Source: Nymphaea colorata (lineage: Eukaryota; Streptophyta; Magnoliopsida; Nymphaeales; Nymphaeaceae). Taken from it: DNA of 64,000 nt. Position 1 is the stretch's first letter. The number at the start of each line of letters is the position of its first letter. Made by a program: the position numbers and the translations under genes. Where the stretch lies: contig NC_045143.1 of assembly GCF_008831285.2 (NCBI RefSeq), positions 1,027,503 through 1,091,502 of the forward strand. The letters run 5' to 3'. The notes under the pieces were generated by a model. The model had not been told where the DNA came from. It saw only the letters and a list, made by a program, of their open reading frames with translations, and made no database searches. Of this stretch, positions 49,901 through 60,238 are shown piece by piece.

Positions 49901-52407
49901 GTTTTTGTACATTTCTATCAAATGATCTTCTTGCCAAATGAAGTTTAAGGGTTTCCTTGAATCACTCATAAAATTCTATGGGATAAAATGCCTTTGGAGA
50001 TTTTTTTTTTTTTTTCATTTGTGGGTGGCATTATTTTAGGTGAAATTCTCTAAAGAATGGCAACTCTTGGGGTGCAACTAGTTTACCATTCCTTTTTAAA
50101 GAAATCATCTTGTGAGAACAATAATAATAATACTTATAAAGTAGAAATATTGTGAGCTCCACCAGCTTTTTCAAAACCTGGATGAAAACCAGGTTTTCAT
50201 GAAACCCAGTTTTGTGCCTTCCGAAACACCCATCCAACGATGTTTTGAAACCTAAACAAAGTTTTCCCTCTGAAACATTGTTTCGGAGGGGTTGCCAAAC
50301 ACGCCCATGGTCTAGTTGGAACAAATTGCCTCCCTGCAATCAAATAACCCTGGTGTGATTATTTTCAATAATACTTCATTTGAGTACAACCTTTTGTTTT
50401 TTTCCTTTTTTTCTCTCAGAGCTTCTTGCTTTACGCTACTGACCATTCTTTGGTATTATTTGATAGGTAATTAGATATTCCCATTATGCTATGAGTTGTA
50501 TAGATCTTTGTCCATCTTGGCTCATTTACCTAAGGTTTGTATGAGTTCATTCAGCATCTGCATTATAATCCCATTTCTGTTATTTTTCCTAAGTCTCGTC
50601 TATTTTCTCAGGTATACAGCTTTTATTGCACTATACCCCATTGGGGTTTTCCCTGGAGAAAGTAAGTTCTATGCCTTTTCTGCAAATAGGAATTTCTTAG
50701 CTTCCTTTTGGTTCAGGCTTTGAATTCATTGCTTTGTGCTCATGTCAAGTTGCATAAACTTCACAATAGTTCTGCTTTTTTCTCTATTAATAGAACATAA
50801 GAAAAGGAAAAAAATATCAGAACTGCTGGGCTCTGCAGAAATAAGTCAATTCTATGCAGAAAAGTAACGACGAAGTTTGTCTCCTTCAACAGTAGGTTGT
50901 TTGGAGTTGGTCCAATTATAAAATTTAAATTCTTACAGAATGACTCTGGCTATGTGTGAAGTCCTTTATGTTTCTATCCAGGTGAATCCTTGAAGCCCTA
51001 ATTGTTCATGTGATATTCAAGAATAATATGTGAAATCCTGAAACTTAAAGCCTCTATAAGCCCATTTTATTATGAAGACCTAATATTTTTTGCAGTTTGT
51101 GTTTCAATAGTTAGCAGAGACTGAGTTTGTAGGCGTACTTCCAACTGCAGTGTGGCTTATGTATCAAGCACTTCCACTGATAAAGGGGGAGCACCTGTAT
51201 GAGGCCTTCTTTAGCAGCTTCCCGTTCAGTTACTATGCCTTTGTTGTGGTATGTGTTTATGACAGGCAATCTCCTGAATAATGTTTTTGACTAGAACGGA
51301 CCTGATCCCAAAATTTCACTTTTTCAACTGTAGATGAAAGTGCATCTGAACTGTGATAAATTTTTAGATATACTTGTGATGGTGTGAATGGTGCAATTTG
51401 GTCTGGTTAATGTCTAGTGTTACATAATCTGATTGAGGAGTTAAATAAATTAGTGTCAGCTATGTAGGAGTAGAGATATTGTATAGCAGCTCTTTTTTTC
51501 TGACCTAACAAGATCCCTGGTTATCATATGTACATTATGTTTAGCTAAGTCACATAGGTATGGGTACCATTCGGGTACGGAGATATGAGTACAGTTACGA
51601 TACATATGTGTGTGTGTGTGTGTGTGTGTGTGAAAATAACACAAAAATTTAAATCAAGAAAAAATAATTAGTTGGGATTAGTTTTGATCTAATAAGTATG
51701 TGTGCCCAAGTACCCACCTTGGGGATGGGTACAGCAACACAAGTACATGGACCCTACCAAAGTACCCATGTGACTTAGATGTTTAGTGAAATCTGGAGCT
51801 CTGTGCAACCAAAATTGCAATAAGCTTTACTGGGATAGACAGATTTTCTGGTCTCTCCTACAAATAACCCAAGCAAAGGAAGAAGAAAGTGATAAGCTAA
51901 TCCAAATTGGATCAGAACTTGGTTTGGTTCAGTCGTCTGACATAAAAGCTTTACTATTTCCATCTCCTCTGATGGAAGATCTGCATAGTCGCTGCCCCAT
52001 TTCAGGAAGTTAAGTAGGGATGTCATTGTTGGATTAATGGATAGAGGGAATCCCGCTAAAAACCCTTTTGTAGTACTAGCCTTGTTGGTCGTATCTTTCA
52101 TTGTATGCAAGTATGGCCTTTTCATTCTCATGCATGATGAAGTGGTGACAGGGTACGTGCATCAAGAAATCTTAGTGACATGTATGCAGTGCCAGAAGTA
52201 AGCCAAGGGCAATTTCTTTTTCTTTCCTCCATGCACTGAAATGCACAAGCTCTCTCTCTCTCTCTCTCTCTCTCGCTGATAAGAATTAGTTGCATGCAGG
52301 CCTTGTTGGTTTGTTACCCATTTTTGTGGTTCAACCTATACATGTACTTATTTAGACAACGACATTCTAGACTGCGCAAAACTCGGCGTGGTAGAAAGGA
52401 AGAGTAA
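46976..52407 (+). CDS. Very-long-chain 3-hydroxyacyl-CoA dehydratase, PTPLA/PASTICCINO2-like (9 exons)
   Basis: It catalyses the third step of very-long-chain fatty-acid elongation, dehydrating 3-hydroxyacyl-CoA to trans-2-enoyl-CoA in the ER membrane. Exons are 46976-47034, 47102-47187, 47338-47385, 47465-47553, 48523-48576, 50467-50534, 50612-50661, 51151-51248 and 52300-52407. Every junction keeps phase and the product has 219 residues, normal for the family. It starts MARPRTLYLLAYN, followed by MEVLHALTG, LLQWGGRTHF, VQELPSVFIT, VIRYSHYA, RYTAFIALYPIGVFPGE, MWLMYQALPL and a Lys/Arg-rich C-terminus after VCYPFLW, which may be an ER-retention tail. The likely catalytic pair is Tyr143 and Glu151 in LYPIGVFPGE. 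Several segments are hydrophobic enough to be membrane helices. Introns 1 and 2 have donors embedded in CT repeats, so exons 1-3 are the least certain part. Confidence 0.92.
50040..50335. mobile_element. Possible MITE-like insertion in dehydratase intron 5
   Basis: The right part ends TTGCCAAACACGCCC, a type of end common on plant DNA-transposon derivatives, and is packed with short self-complementary words such as AAAACCAGGTTTT. I could not find the matching left end or a target duplication. Confidence 0.25.
51545..51778. mobile_element. hAT-type MITE with perfect 8-bp target duplication
   Basis: Terminal inverted repeats of 16 bp match at 15 positions: CTAAGTCACATAGGTA at the left, and CTAAGTCACATGGGTA as the reverse complement of the right end. 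Both sides are flanked by the identical octamer ATGTTTAG (51537-51544 and 51779-51786). The 234-bp element lies inside intron 8 of the dehydratase gene, has no coding capacity and contains a (TG)n tract at about 51606-51632. Terminal repeats and an 8-bp duplication fit the hAT superfamily. Confidence 0.88.
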
Positions 52408-52660
52408 ACCACTTGGCACACCTTTCTGCATATGCCGTCACCGTCACTCCGTTCTCTTGGTATTAGCCGAAACTTCTATTTTCTACTGTTCTATCCTGAC
52501 ATCATTACATAGCGTTGCATCTTACTGCTCAAGTTGTGGTGCTTGTTAGAGGAATGCATTGTTGGTCATTGTAAACTTACTGGTTTAACTTGAATTTTTC
52601 TTATTTCTTCTTCAGTTCAAGCTTAAACTGAGAGACAATTTTTCAGCAACTAGTGTGGTG

Positions 52661-52832
52661 ACATTAGACGAAGCAGCTCTGTGCTTGCAGGGAATGCTAA
52701 TATCTCATGTATACAAGTTTGGCAGAAACTGTCTGCTGCTCGTGCACACCTTAGATGCGGCAGCTCTATGCTTGCAGGAAATGCTAATATTAGATGTAAG
52801 CAGTTCGGCGGAACTATCTGCTGCTGGTGCAC
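52661..52832. repeat. Tandem duplication of about 86 bp
   Basis: Unit 1 (52661-52747) and unit 2 (52748-52832) both contain GCAGCTCT.TGCTTGCAGG, AATGCTAATAT and CTGTCTGCTGCT or CTATCTGCTGCT, each ending GTGCAC. It lies about 250 bp beyond the dehydratase stop codon. The open frames it contains follow from the duplication and show no domain. Confidence 0.85.
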
Positions 52833-53355
52833 ATGAAAATTGCATCTTAGTCTCACAGTCAGCAATAAGTTTGGTTTGTCTTATGCAGTTGTTGTGAAGG
52901 ACTACATGAAGCCTCCCATTGATGATTTAATGATTTAGCCATGGTAACTTTGTCTAGAGCATGTGAATTGCTGTGCAACTGAAAATGTCCAGCCAGTTTG
53001 GAGGGTGGGCATGCGCTTGGGGTAACCGCCTGTGATAGGTTCCATATGGCCTGATCTTGACTTGGCTCCAACCTGTAAACAAGACTGGACTTGGGCTGAG
53101 CGAGAGTGTCTTCCACATAACCTTGCCGAACCAACCGAAGACAATCTGGGTTTGATATCATTGGATCGAAGCTCAAGTCATACTGTTAGTAATCCTAGAT
53201 GGTTGAACGATCTTATGCCCTCACCTTCAAGTCGGATTCGGTAAAACAAAAACACTGCAGCTCTTGCTCTGGATCCGATCCATTTGCATCCCGTGTAACT
53301 GTTAACGCAAGAGAAAACTAGATACAAATTTGGATAAAATCTCTTAACTTTTTGA

Positions 53356-53472
53356 TAGACCTGGGCACCGGATATTACCTGGCCCTTTTCTCATAAGGCC
53401 GGCTACGATAAGTACTTGGATAGGACCTGTGCAGACTTCTAGTGGGTCGAGGCGGCCGGATGCCTAGGCCTA
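53356..53472. mobile_element. Miniature hAT-like element
   Basis: The left end TAGACCTGGGCACCGG pairs with the right end, whose reverse complement is TAGGCCTAGGCATCCGG. The flanking octamers are CTTTTTGA (53348-53355) and CTTGTTGA (53473-53480), matching at 7 of 8 positions. The left end is closely similar to the 257-bp element at 18861-19117, so both belong to one non-autonomous family. The element is 117 bp long. Confidence 0.75.
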
Positions 53473-53942
53473 CTTGTTGATTCGGAGATGTTAGGGGTTT
53501 CGGTACCCGCCTTAACTAATATCGATACTATGAAAAGATGATATACTTGGAGAAGAGATACTCTGAAGAAATTTTCTGTCTACTTACCCGGGTAATGTAT
53601 TGTTTTGGGACCTAAACACAGAGCAAGAGAGAAGGGAAGATGATATACCTGGAAAAGGAAGGGACATCTATAAAAGCTTGCTTTTGCACAAACGGATGCG
53701 TGCCACTAATACTATTTTATGAAAAGCTTGTTTCCCAAAGAATTCAGCGACTTAGCTCTCAAACAAAAACCAGTTTTGAATCGGCATGATAAAGATGGAA
53801 CCCTTCCAAATGTTAAATTTATAAGAAGATTTTTCATTTGTTAAAATTTTCTTGTAGTTTATCGCTCATCGCGCCCGGCTGCTGACGGGGAAATTCTCGT
53901 GCCACCATCCGGGAAGCGGGCATTGGCGGCATTGTGGAGCAC

Positions 53943-53944
<2 letters not shown>

Positions 53945-53978
<34 letters not shown>
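53945..53978. repeat. (TC)n microsatellite upstream of the PPR gene
   Basis: A TC tract of about 34 bp, followed by a C run, 40 bp before the PPR start codon. It is probably within the 5' UTR or core promoter and may act as a pyrimidine-patch element. Confidence 0.9.
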
Positions 53979-53979
<1 letters not shown>

Positions 53980-54017
53980 CCCTTTTTGTGGGAATGGAAG
54001 GTGCATAATGCCCTCCG

Positions 54018-55655
54018 ATGCTTGGATTTGCTATAGTTTCTGTCATCACAAGGAAAAAGATTCCCCGCCTTCGTCCTGCTTTTCTTTCCTACCATGCAGA
54101 CCCCAAGCCGTTACATCACACCCAGAAGCTTCACGCTCGCCTCCTCAAGTCTGGGCTGCTGCTTATGCACGATCCAGTTGCCTCGAGTCTGGTTCGTTTG
54201 TATTGTGAATCTGCTCATTTCGACAATGCAAACAAGCTGCTTGAGGAAATGCCCGAGTGGGGTTTGGTTTCGTGTACGTCCTTGATCGGTGTTTTCTCCA
54301 AGTTCGGTCGTGGCAAGGATGCTTTGCATCTCTTCTCTCGCATGCTTGTGCGCGATGTTAGACCCAACCAGTTCACTTTTGGCTCTGTCCTCCATCTCTG
54401 TGGCAACCTGCAGATTCTCGATGTGGGGAAGCAACTGCACGCTGCTTCAGCAAAGATGGGGTTGCACTCGAACGTCTTTGTGGGTAGTGCTGCCGCAGAT
54501 CTCTACGCTAAGTTGGGCAGCATAGAAGATGCCGTCAAGGCGTTTGATGACATTTTGGAGCCAAATGTTGTTTCTTACACTAGCCTGATTTCTGGGTATC
54601 TGAAACATGAGAGGGTTGATGATGCTGTTAAGTTGTTCAGTACCATCCCTGAAAGGAATGTGGTGTCTTGGAATGCTATGATCTCTGGCTGTAGTCAAAC
54701 AGGGCACAGTGAAAAAGCGTTGGATCTGTTTGTTGAGATGTGCAGAAGTGGTGAGTTGCCAAATGAGACGACGTTTGCAAGTGTTATAAGCTCTGTTGGC
54801 AACATAGCAGCGGTCGGACTAGCCAGGCATTTGCACGCCTGTGCTGTCAAGTCCCTAAGAAAACTTGACGTTTTCGTGGGTAATTCCCTCGTCAGCTGCT
54901 ACGCAAAATGTGGGGCAATGGAGGAGAGTCGCCAAGTGTTTGATAGAATGCCTAGACGGAACATTGTTTCATGGAATGCTTTGATTTGGGGGTATGCACA
55001 AAATGGTAGAGCAAGGGAAGCTTTGGATGTGTTTGAGGAAATGAAAGCTGTTGATGGCCTAAGACCTAATGATGTCACTCTGCTTTGCTTACTATTTGCC
55101 TGCAACCATGCAGGCCTTGTAGATGAGGGGTCTGCGTTGTTTGATCTGGTAAAGCTGGAGGAGCCTGAGATCTTGAAAGCTGAACATTATGCTTGTGTGG
55201 TCGATCTCCTTTCACGTGCCGGCCGCTTTAGAGAAGCTGAAAATTTTCTGCAGAAACTGCCACTTAATCCGGGGATTGGGTTCTGGAAAGCTTTGCTTGG
55301 TGGATGCCGGATACATTCCAACATGAGGATGGCTGAGCTTGCAGCAGGAAAGCTGCTGGAGTTGGACCCTGAGGATGTCTCCAGTTATGTGCTACTGTCA
55401 AACGTTTATGCTGCAGCCGATCGCTGGCATGCGGTGTCAAAGATTCGAAGGATGATGTCTGATAAGGGAATGAAAAGAATCCCTGGCTGCAGTTGGATTG
55501 AGATAAGGAGCAAGGTCTATGCATTTTCTACTATGGATAGAAGGCATCCTGAGACTGATAGTATATATGACATATTGAGACACTGCTATCTGCAATTAGA
55601 GGAGGCAGGATATTGTCCTAACCCGATTCAAAGCACTCACAATGATACTGAATGA
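54018..55655 (+). CDS. PLS-class pentatricopeptide repeat protein, E type, probably mitochondrial
   Basis: An intronless 545-residue PPR protein. Such proteins bind specific organelle RNAs one base per repeat and support C-to-U editing or processing. The N-terminus (about 30 residues, MLGFAIVSVITRKKI) is Arg/Lys- and hydrophobic-rich, as in a mitochondrial presequence. Repeats follow, with recognisable motifs such as LHARLLKSG (about 38-46), NVVSYTSLISGYLK, RNVVSWNAMISGCSQTG, NSLVSCYAKCG, RNIVSWNALIWGYAQNG and PNDVTLLCLLFACNHAGLVDEG. The C-terminal E region includes LPLNPGIGFWKALLGGCR, LLELDPEDVSSYVLLSNVYA, IPGCSWIEI and DRRHPETDSIY. It ends 19 residues or so later without a DYW deaminase domain, so editing would need a partner. 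It most resembles the protein known in Arabidopsis as At5g42450. A second ATG does not occur in frame until well into the mature region. Confidence 0.95.
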   Translation: MLGFAIVSVITRKKIPRLRPAFLSYHADPKPLHHTQKLHARLLKSGLLLMHDPVASSLVRLYCESAHFDNANKLLEEMPEWGLVSCTSLIGVFSKFGRGKDALHLFSRMLVRDVRPNQFTFGSVLHLCGNLQILDVGKQLHAASAKMGLHSNVFVGSAAADLYAKLGSIEDAVKAFDDILEPNVVSYTSLISGYLKHERVDDAVKLFSTIPERNVVSWNAMISGCSQTGHSEKALDLFVEMCRSGELPNETTFASVISSVGNIAAVGLARHLHACAVKSLRKLDVFVGNSLVSCYAKCGAMEESRQVFDRMPRRNIVSWNALIWGYAQNGRAREALDVFEEMKAVDGLRPNDVTLLCLLFACNHAGLVDEGSALFDLVKLEEPEILKAEHYACVVDLLSRAGRFREAENFLQKLPLNPGIGFWKALLGGCRIHSNMRMAELAAGKLLELDPEDVSSYVLLSNVYAAADRWHAVSKIRRMMSDKGMKRIPGCSWIEIRSKVYAFSTMDRRHPETDSIYDILRHCYLQLEEAGYCPNPIQSTHNDTE

Positions 55656-56902
55656 AATGATATTTGATTCTCAATTCAGCTACTGGTGCTTTGATCAAGG
55701 CATACTTTAAAACGATAATTGCAAGTTTTAGAACCAAATATTCTGCCTTCATAATTGTATCATTAGCATTCCATATGAGAGAAATACTAGGCTTGGTGAT
55801 GGAAACAGTCCGAAATTAGGTGAATATAGATCCACAAGAGATCCACCCATTTGGTAGAAGCGACTTCTAAATGCCTCCAAGCTGATAAGATATCAGCGGA
55901 AGGTAGGATTACAGATGGATCTGATTTTGTGCTGTATGGACATTGTGACTAAGTTTCGCTGCTCGAATGCAATCCTTTTTACATAATAGATTAGAAAACA
56001 AGATATTTTTCTATTAAGTCGGCCAAATATAATCGAAGACGGATTTCTTTTTATTGACAAATAATTAACATCATGTTCTTTTAAAAAAATATATATCAAA
56101 AGGGAAAAGCCGGAAAAATAGGTGAAAATCTGATATCAAATAATGAAAAATCATTCAAGACGACCTGTGGCACAGCTGAAACGTAAAGGGCTTTGGAATA
56201 TGATTTTCTTTTTCATTTGATTTTTTTTCATAACAAAATTTGTAAGACCGTCCCAAACTTTTGGTAGTACAACATAAATGGATTAAATTAAGATTTTTCC
56301 ATTTAACTACTTGTTTTATGTATTGCCCTACTTGACCCTGTCCCTTTAAACTTTGGGCATGATTTTGTAGAAAGTAAATTATTTGAATCTAAATCACTAA
56401 TGGCGTTGAAGACGGGTAAATGTTCTTCTCTTCAAGATTTTTACTGCAAGAAATATTAACAATTTAAAATTTTCACCAAAGTTAAATGAAGAATCAATAA
56501 TCATACTGACCTGCCTGCTATCGGATCGAAGGCATATACCGTTTCTATTTATTTTCAATTCATTTGCAACAAAATAAAATCTAGGGGGGTTCGACCAAGA
56601 GGGGGGCAGTTTCGTGATTTTCTAATTTCCTCTTCAATAGGATAGCAGAGAAAAAGATAAGGCGCTCATCCTCCTGAGATCTGCCGCGAAGTTATCTGCA
56701 CACGTCCAAACTCCTCTTGCCTGTCATCCTGATATTATAGCTCCCCAAATCTTAGCAATATTGTTGTTTATTTATATACAAATATATGTTGTATATATTT
56801 TCTACTTAAAGTCGGCCGCCCGTTGTAGTTCCTCGAATCTTTTCGTGCCTTCAAACTTCAATTGGTTAAGAATCGACCACAGTTTTGCATTCTGCAAGGA
56901 CA
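55656..56902. other. Intergenic, PPR 3' flank and PPL1 promoter
   Basis: AT-rich spacer without recognised genes or structured repeats. The final 200 bp changes to mixed composition and presumably holds the 5' UTR of the PsbP-like gene. Confidence 0.5.
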
Positions 56903-59900
56903 ATGGCGTCATTGCCCGCCCTCCCGCAGGTACCCGCATTGCTGCTTCTTGTTCCCTCTGGAATGTATGTATTTAGAATGGTATCGAGAATCTGATTTTC
57001 TTCAATTTTCCGCTTGTGCTTTTCTTGTTTTCGGCGAGTGGCAGTTGGGTTTTTCCCCTTGCTTCAAGAGGAGAGCTCCTTTTCTTGTGAAGGCAAGTCA
57101 TGGTGAAAATGCTGTCGTGGATGCTCAATCTGGTAGGTTTTCTCAGTAACCTTGGTTTGTCTATTCGGTCTTCCATTCTCCTTGTCGAATTTGGTATATC
57201 GTCGTTGAAGATTCCCGAACAACACATCCCTGATTGCTCTCCCGTCAAAGATTTACTTATTTGACTTAAGATGGTCAATTTTCAACCTTGTGTGGGAATG
57301 AATCCTTTCCACGAGATGACTTTTTATGATGTGTGTCTGTGTGTCTGGTCTTGTTTTTTGCTTCAAGTATTGGTTGTTTTCTTTTGTAGAAGTTGTTGGG
57401 AGGCGTCAAACACTTGCAATGGGAGCAGTTGCTGCTTCCATTTCTCTGCTTGCCTCGGCACCTGTTTCATGTGAGCATTCTTCCTGGTCACCTAAATTAG
57501 TCGCTAACTTCAGGGATGTTTTCTCACCTATTAGTGCATTTGTTCCTTACCCGATGGTGCATATCCTAAGACAACGCCCTTGATATGGCTCAGTTGCTGC
57601 AGAATCTCTTAAAGGATTTCAACCCGTGCTGGATAAAACCGATGGATATTCATTTTTCTATCCTTTCGGATGGCAGGTAGGTCATCTTGAACTTTGTCTT
57701 CTCCAAAGCCCTTCTTCGTTGCGGTTATTGCATAATTTTCTTGGCAATGGTTTTGAAGCACGTTGTGTTCTCCGTTCATGGTTAGGAATTTTAAAGCAGA
57801 ATTGGTTTCTCGTTCAGGAAGTTGTTGTACAGGGCCAAGACAAGGTTTTCAAAGACGTGATTGAGCCACTGGAAAGCGTTAGCGTCAACTTGTTTCCCAC
57901 AAGTAGACAGGATATCAAGGAACTAGGTCCCCCGCAGGAGGCAAGACATATGCACACTATACGTGATGTCGGATGATATTTGTTAGATTAATTCCTATAT
58001 TCTGCCAGGTGATAAATGCTTTTCTTCATTGCAAACTAATGAAGTTCTACCATGGTTGTCCAGGTTGTGGACGCTTTGATTAAAAAGGTTTTGGCTCCTT
58101 CATCTCAAACTACAAAGCTAATTGAGGCAGCTGAGGTTAGCAGCACATTTTCATTCAGCAATCTTTTAATGTTATGTGTAGTTTATGTCCACCCTGTCCG
58201 TATGGTTTTGCTGTTACTTGAGCTTACTCATTATCCTCAAGCTTAAATTCTAAGTTTTTATGGTTGCCCACTTTGAACCAGCCTTGGTGTGTTCAACTTT
58301 TTCTACAATGGTTGTTTTCATGTCCCGAAAGTGCACATGCAAGACATTAAACATGTCCATTGGGCCATGTCACAGGAATAACCGTTTGCTTCTGAATCCC
58401 GGCTTCCCTATAAATCTATATATTGGGGACTTCAAAACAATGGCTGTGTCAGTGTATCTCCTTAGTCTTATCCGTATCTGTAATTTCTAGATATCATTCT
58501 CCATGCTATTATATGAAATTCATTGATTTGATGTGTCTGAAATATTGTGTAATACTGCAATGTCATTCCAACAATAATTTGATATTTTTTTGACATGGGG
58601 ACTTTCAAACCAGACTATCTGTATGTCGATGTTCTGGTTAGACAATAATTTGGTTATTTGAGCTGAAGACAAACAAATTACTTTAGTCTTTTTCTTATTC
58701 CTTGCGAAGAAATGAAGTCCCTGCACCTTTCTGGAATCATTTTTCCTTAAATGGCTGAACCAGATTTCATGCTAGTTCGCCCTTCTTTAAGTCTGTGATG
58801 GGAGAGCATATTTGCTTGCTGTCTGGTTAGAATATATGGAGAACAATTACTTGCTGCATCTGTCTCAGATGATAACAGTCAAGCACTGCCAAAGCTTGTG
58901 GAGTGGTTGCTTCTTTGCAGGTTTGTTGATGTATACAATGGTTGTTTACAACTACTTATTCGTTCTTTCTTATGCAGCATGTTGTTGATGGAAGGTCGTA
59001 CTACACCTTTGAGTTTGTAGCTAAGGCTTCGAACTACACCCGCCATGCTCTTGGTTCCATCTCCATTGCCAATGGTAAAAATCCACTCATGCTGCTTTTA
59101 TGTGAGGAAGTATTTGAGGAGGGTCCTTTCTCTGTCTGAATGTTTGTTACAAAGTCCTTGCTTAGTAACTTTTTTCCATGGGTCGAATGAATGATGTCTT
59201 TCAGTGCCAAAATTTACCCAGACGTTTGCTTCCCCTGTTCTATGTCAAGTGCACAAATATATAAAGGCATATCCATGTCCAAATTTGTGTGTAGCCAATT
59301 AATAAAAGTGTAGGAATCAAGCGCATCTTTTCACTGTTTAATCAATTTTGTCATATACTAGACAGACTTCTAGCCAATAATGTACTTATCCTTTGTATAA
59401 TTGATGTGGTGGATCTCTTGGCTGCATCAGTCTTTTCTTACTGGTAATTTCACTCGCTTTCACCAAAAGCTATTAGTTATGGCTGTTGCGGTTCCATTCA
59501 ATTAGTTATCTACAGTCTTGTATTGGTATCGATGAGCATTAACTTATTTTGAAGCATCGTTGAACATGAGATTGATGATCTGCTTGTACGATGATTCTTC
59601 TAGGCATCTATAATGTGCAGATGGTGACCTTCAAAATGCATTTTCTCATATCATATAATGAATGTGCTAGACAAATAGGAACTGATTCTCCCTGTGATGA
59701 ATGTGACTATATAGCAACTGATTTTCCTTGAGGTTTGCTATTGATGCATTCATTTTAGTGAAAGGGGTGTGAACACTTTGTTGGATGTACCTTTTCTCGG
59801 ATTGCATTTGGTCCGATTACAGTGTGATGTGGTTACATGAACTAGTTTGTCCAGCACATGATCCTTCTGCAAAAACAGATTTGATTAGTCTAGGACCATA

Positions 59901-60238
59901 ATTTCTTCCGAGTATGTTCCTCGGTTCTAGCGGTGGGTGCTGAATTTTTGTTCCCTCAAAAAAGTTCGGGACAAATGAAAAGATATTCCTTTAGCCATCA
60001 CTTTCCATTACGAAAGCAAAAAGGCATCGTTCCAAATTTGCACGCAATAATCATAAGCTAGCTAGTGTCTTTTTCTGTGAGAAAGCACGCGTGTATTTCA
60101 AATTTCTTGTTTACAGTGTTCAATTATTCTGCAGGTAAATTCTATACGCTGACAACGGGATCCAATGAAAGGCGATGGGATAAGATGAAAGAGAAATTGC
60201 ACACTGTTGTGGATTCCTTTAAAGTCTTTGCGTTGTAA
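56903..60238 (+). CDS. PPL1: PsbP-like protein 1, thylakoid lumen (8 exons)
   Basis: A PsbP-fold lumenal protein; the Arabidopsis orthologue aids repair of photodamaged photosystem II. Exons are 56903-56929, 57045-57132, 57390-57470, 57594-57676, 57818-57940, 58064-58135, 58978-59074 and 60135-60238, in phase throughout, giving 224 residues. The first 38 or so residues look like a chloroplast transit peptide. Then comes a thylakoid signal with a twin arginine (RR at 43-44) and a hydrophobic, Ala-rich stretch ending LLASAPVS, suggesting Tat-dependent import. The mature part contains LKGFQPVLDKTDGYSFFYPF, KDVIEPLESVSVNLFPTS, LIKKVLAP, YTRHALGSISIANG and FYTLTTGSNERRWDKMKEKL, the classic PPL1 sequence. 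The fifth intron begins with GC instead of GT. Exon 1 encodes only nine residues and is the least certain. Confidence 0.94.
57941..58063 (+). other. GC-AG intron in PPL1
   Basis: Exon 5 ends CCGCAGGAG and the intron begins GCAAGA. The acceptor is GTCCAG at 58058-58063. Joining GAG to GTTGTGGAC gives the expected QE-VVDALIKKVL with phase 0, and no GT in the neighbourhood keeps the conserved protein. GC donors with AG before and AAG after are the known minor class of U2 introns. Confidence 0.85.

Larger units (their letters stand above)
52408..54017. other. Region between the dehydratase and PPR genes
   Basis: It includes the dehydratase 3' flank, a tandem duplication at 52661-52832, a small hAT-like element at 53356-53472 and a (TC)n tract at about 53945-53978 just upstream of the PPR start. 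No further gene is recognised. Confidence 0.55.

Noticed and set aside
52069-52200. A candidate last exon of the dehydratase beginning TACTAGCCTTGTTGG after a TTTGTAG acceptor
   Set aside because: In the required phase 0 it reads a stop at the second codon, and its peptide does not match the family. The exon at 52300-52407 gives the expected VCYPFLW and a basic tail.
53032-53244. Short plus-strand frame between the dehydratase and PPR genes
   Set aside because: It overlaps an equally open minus-strand frame and shows no domain.
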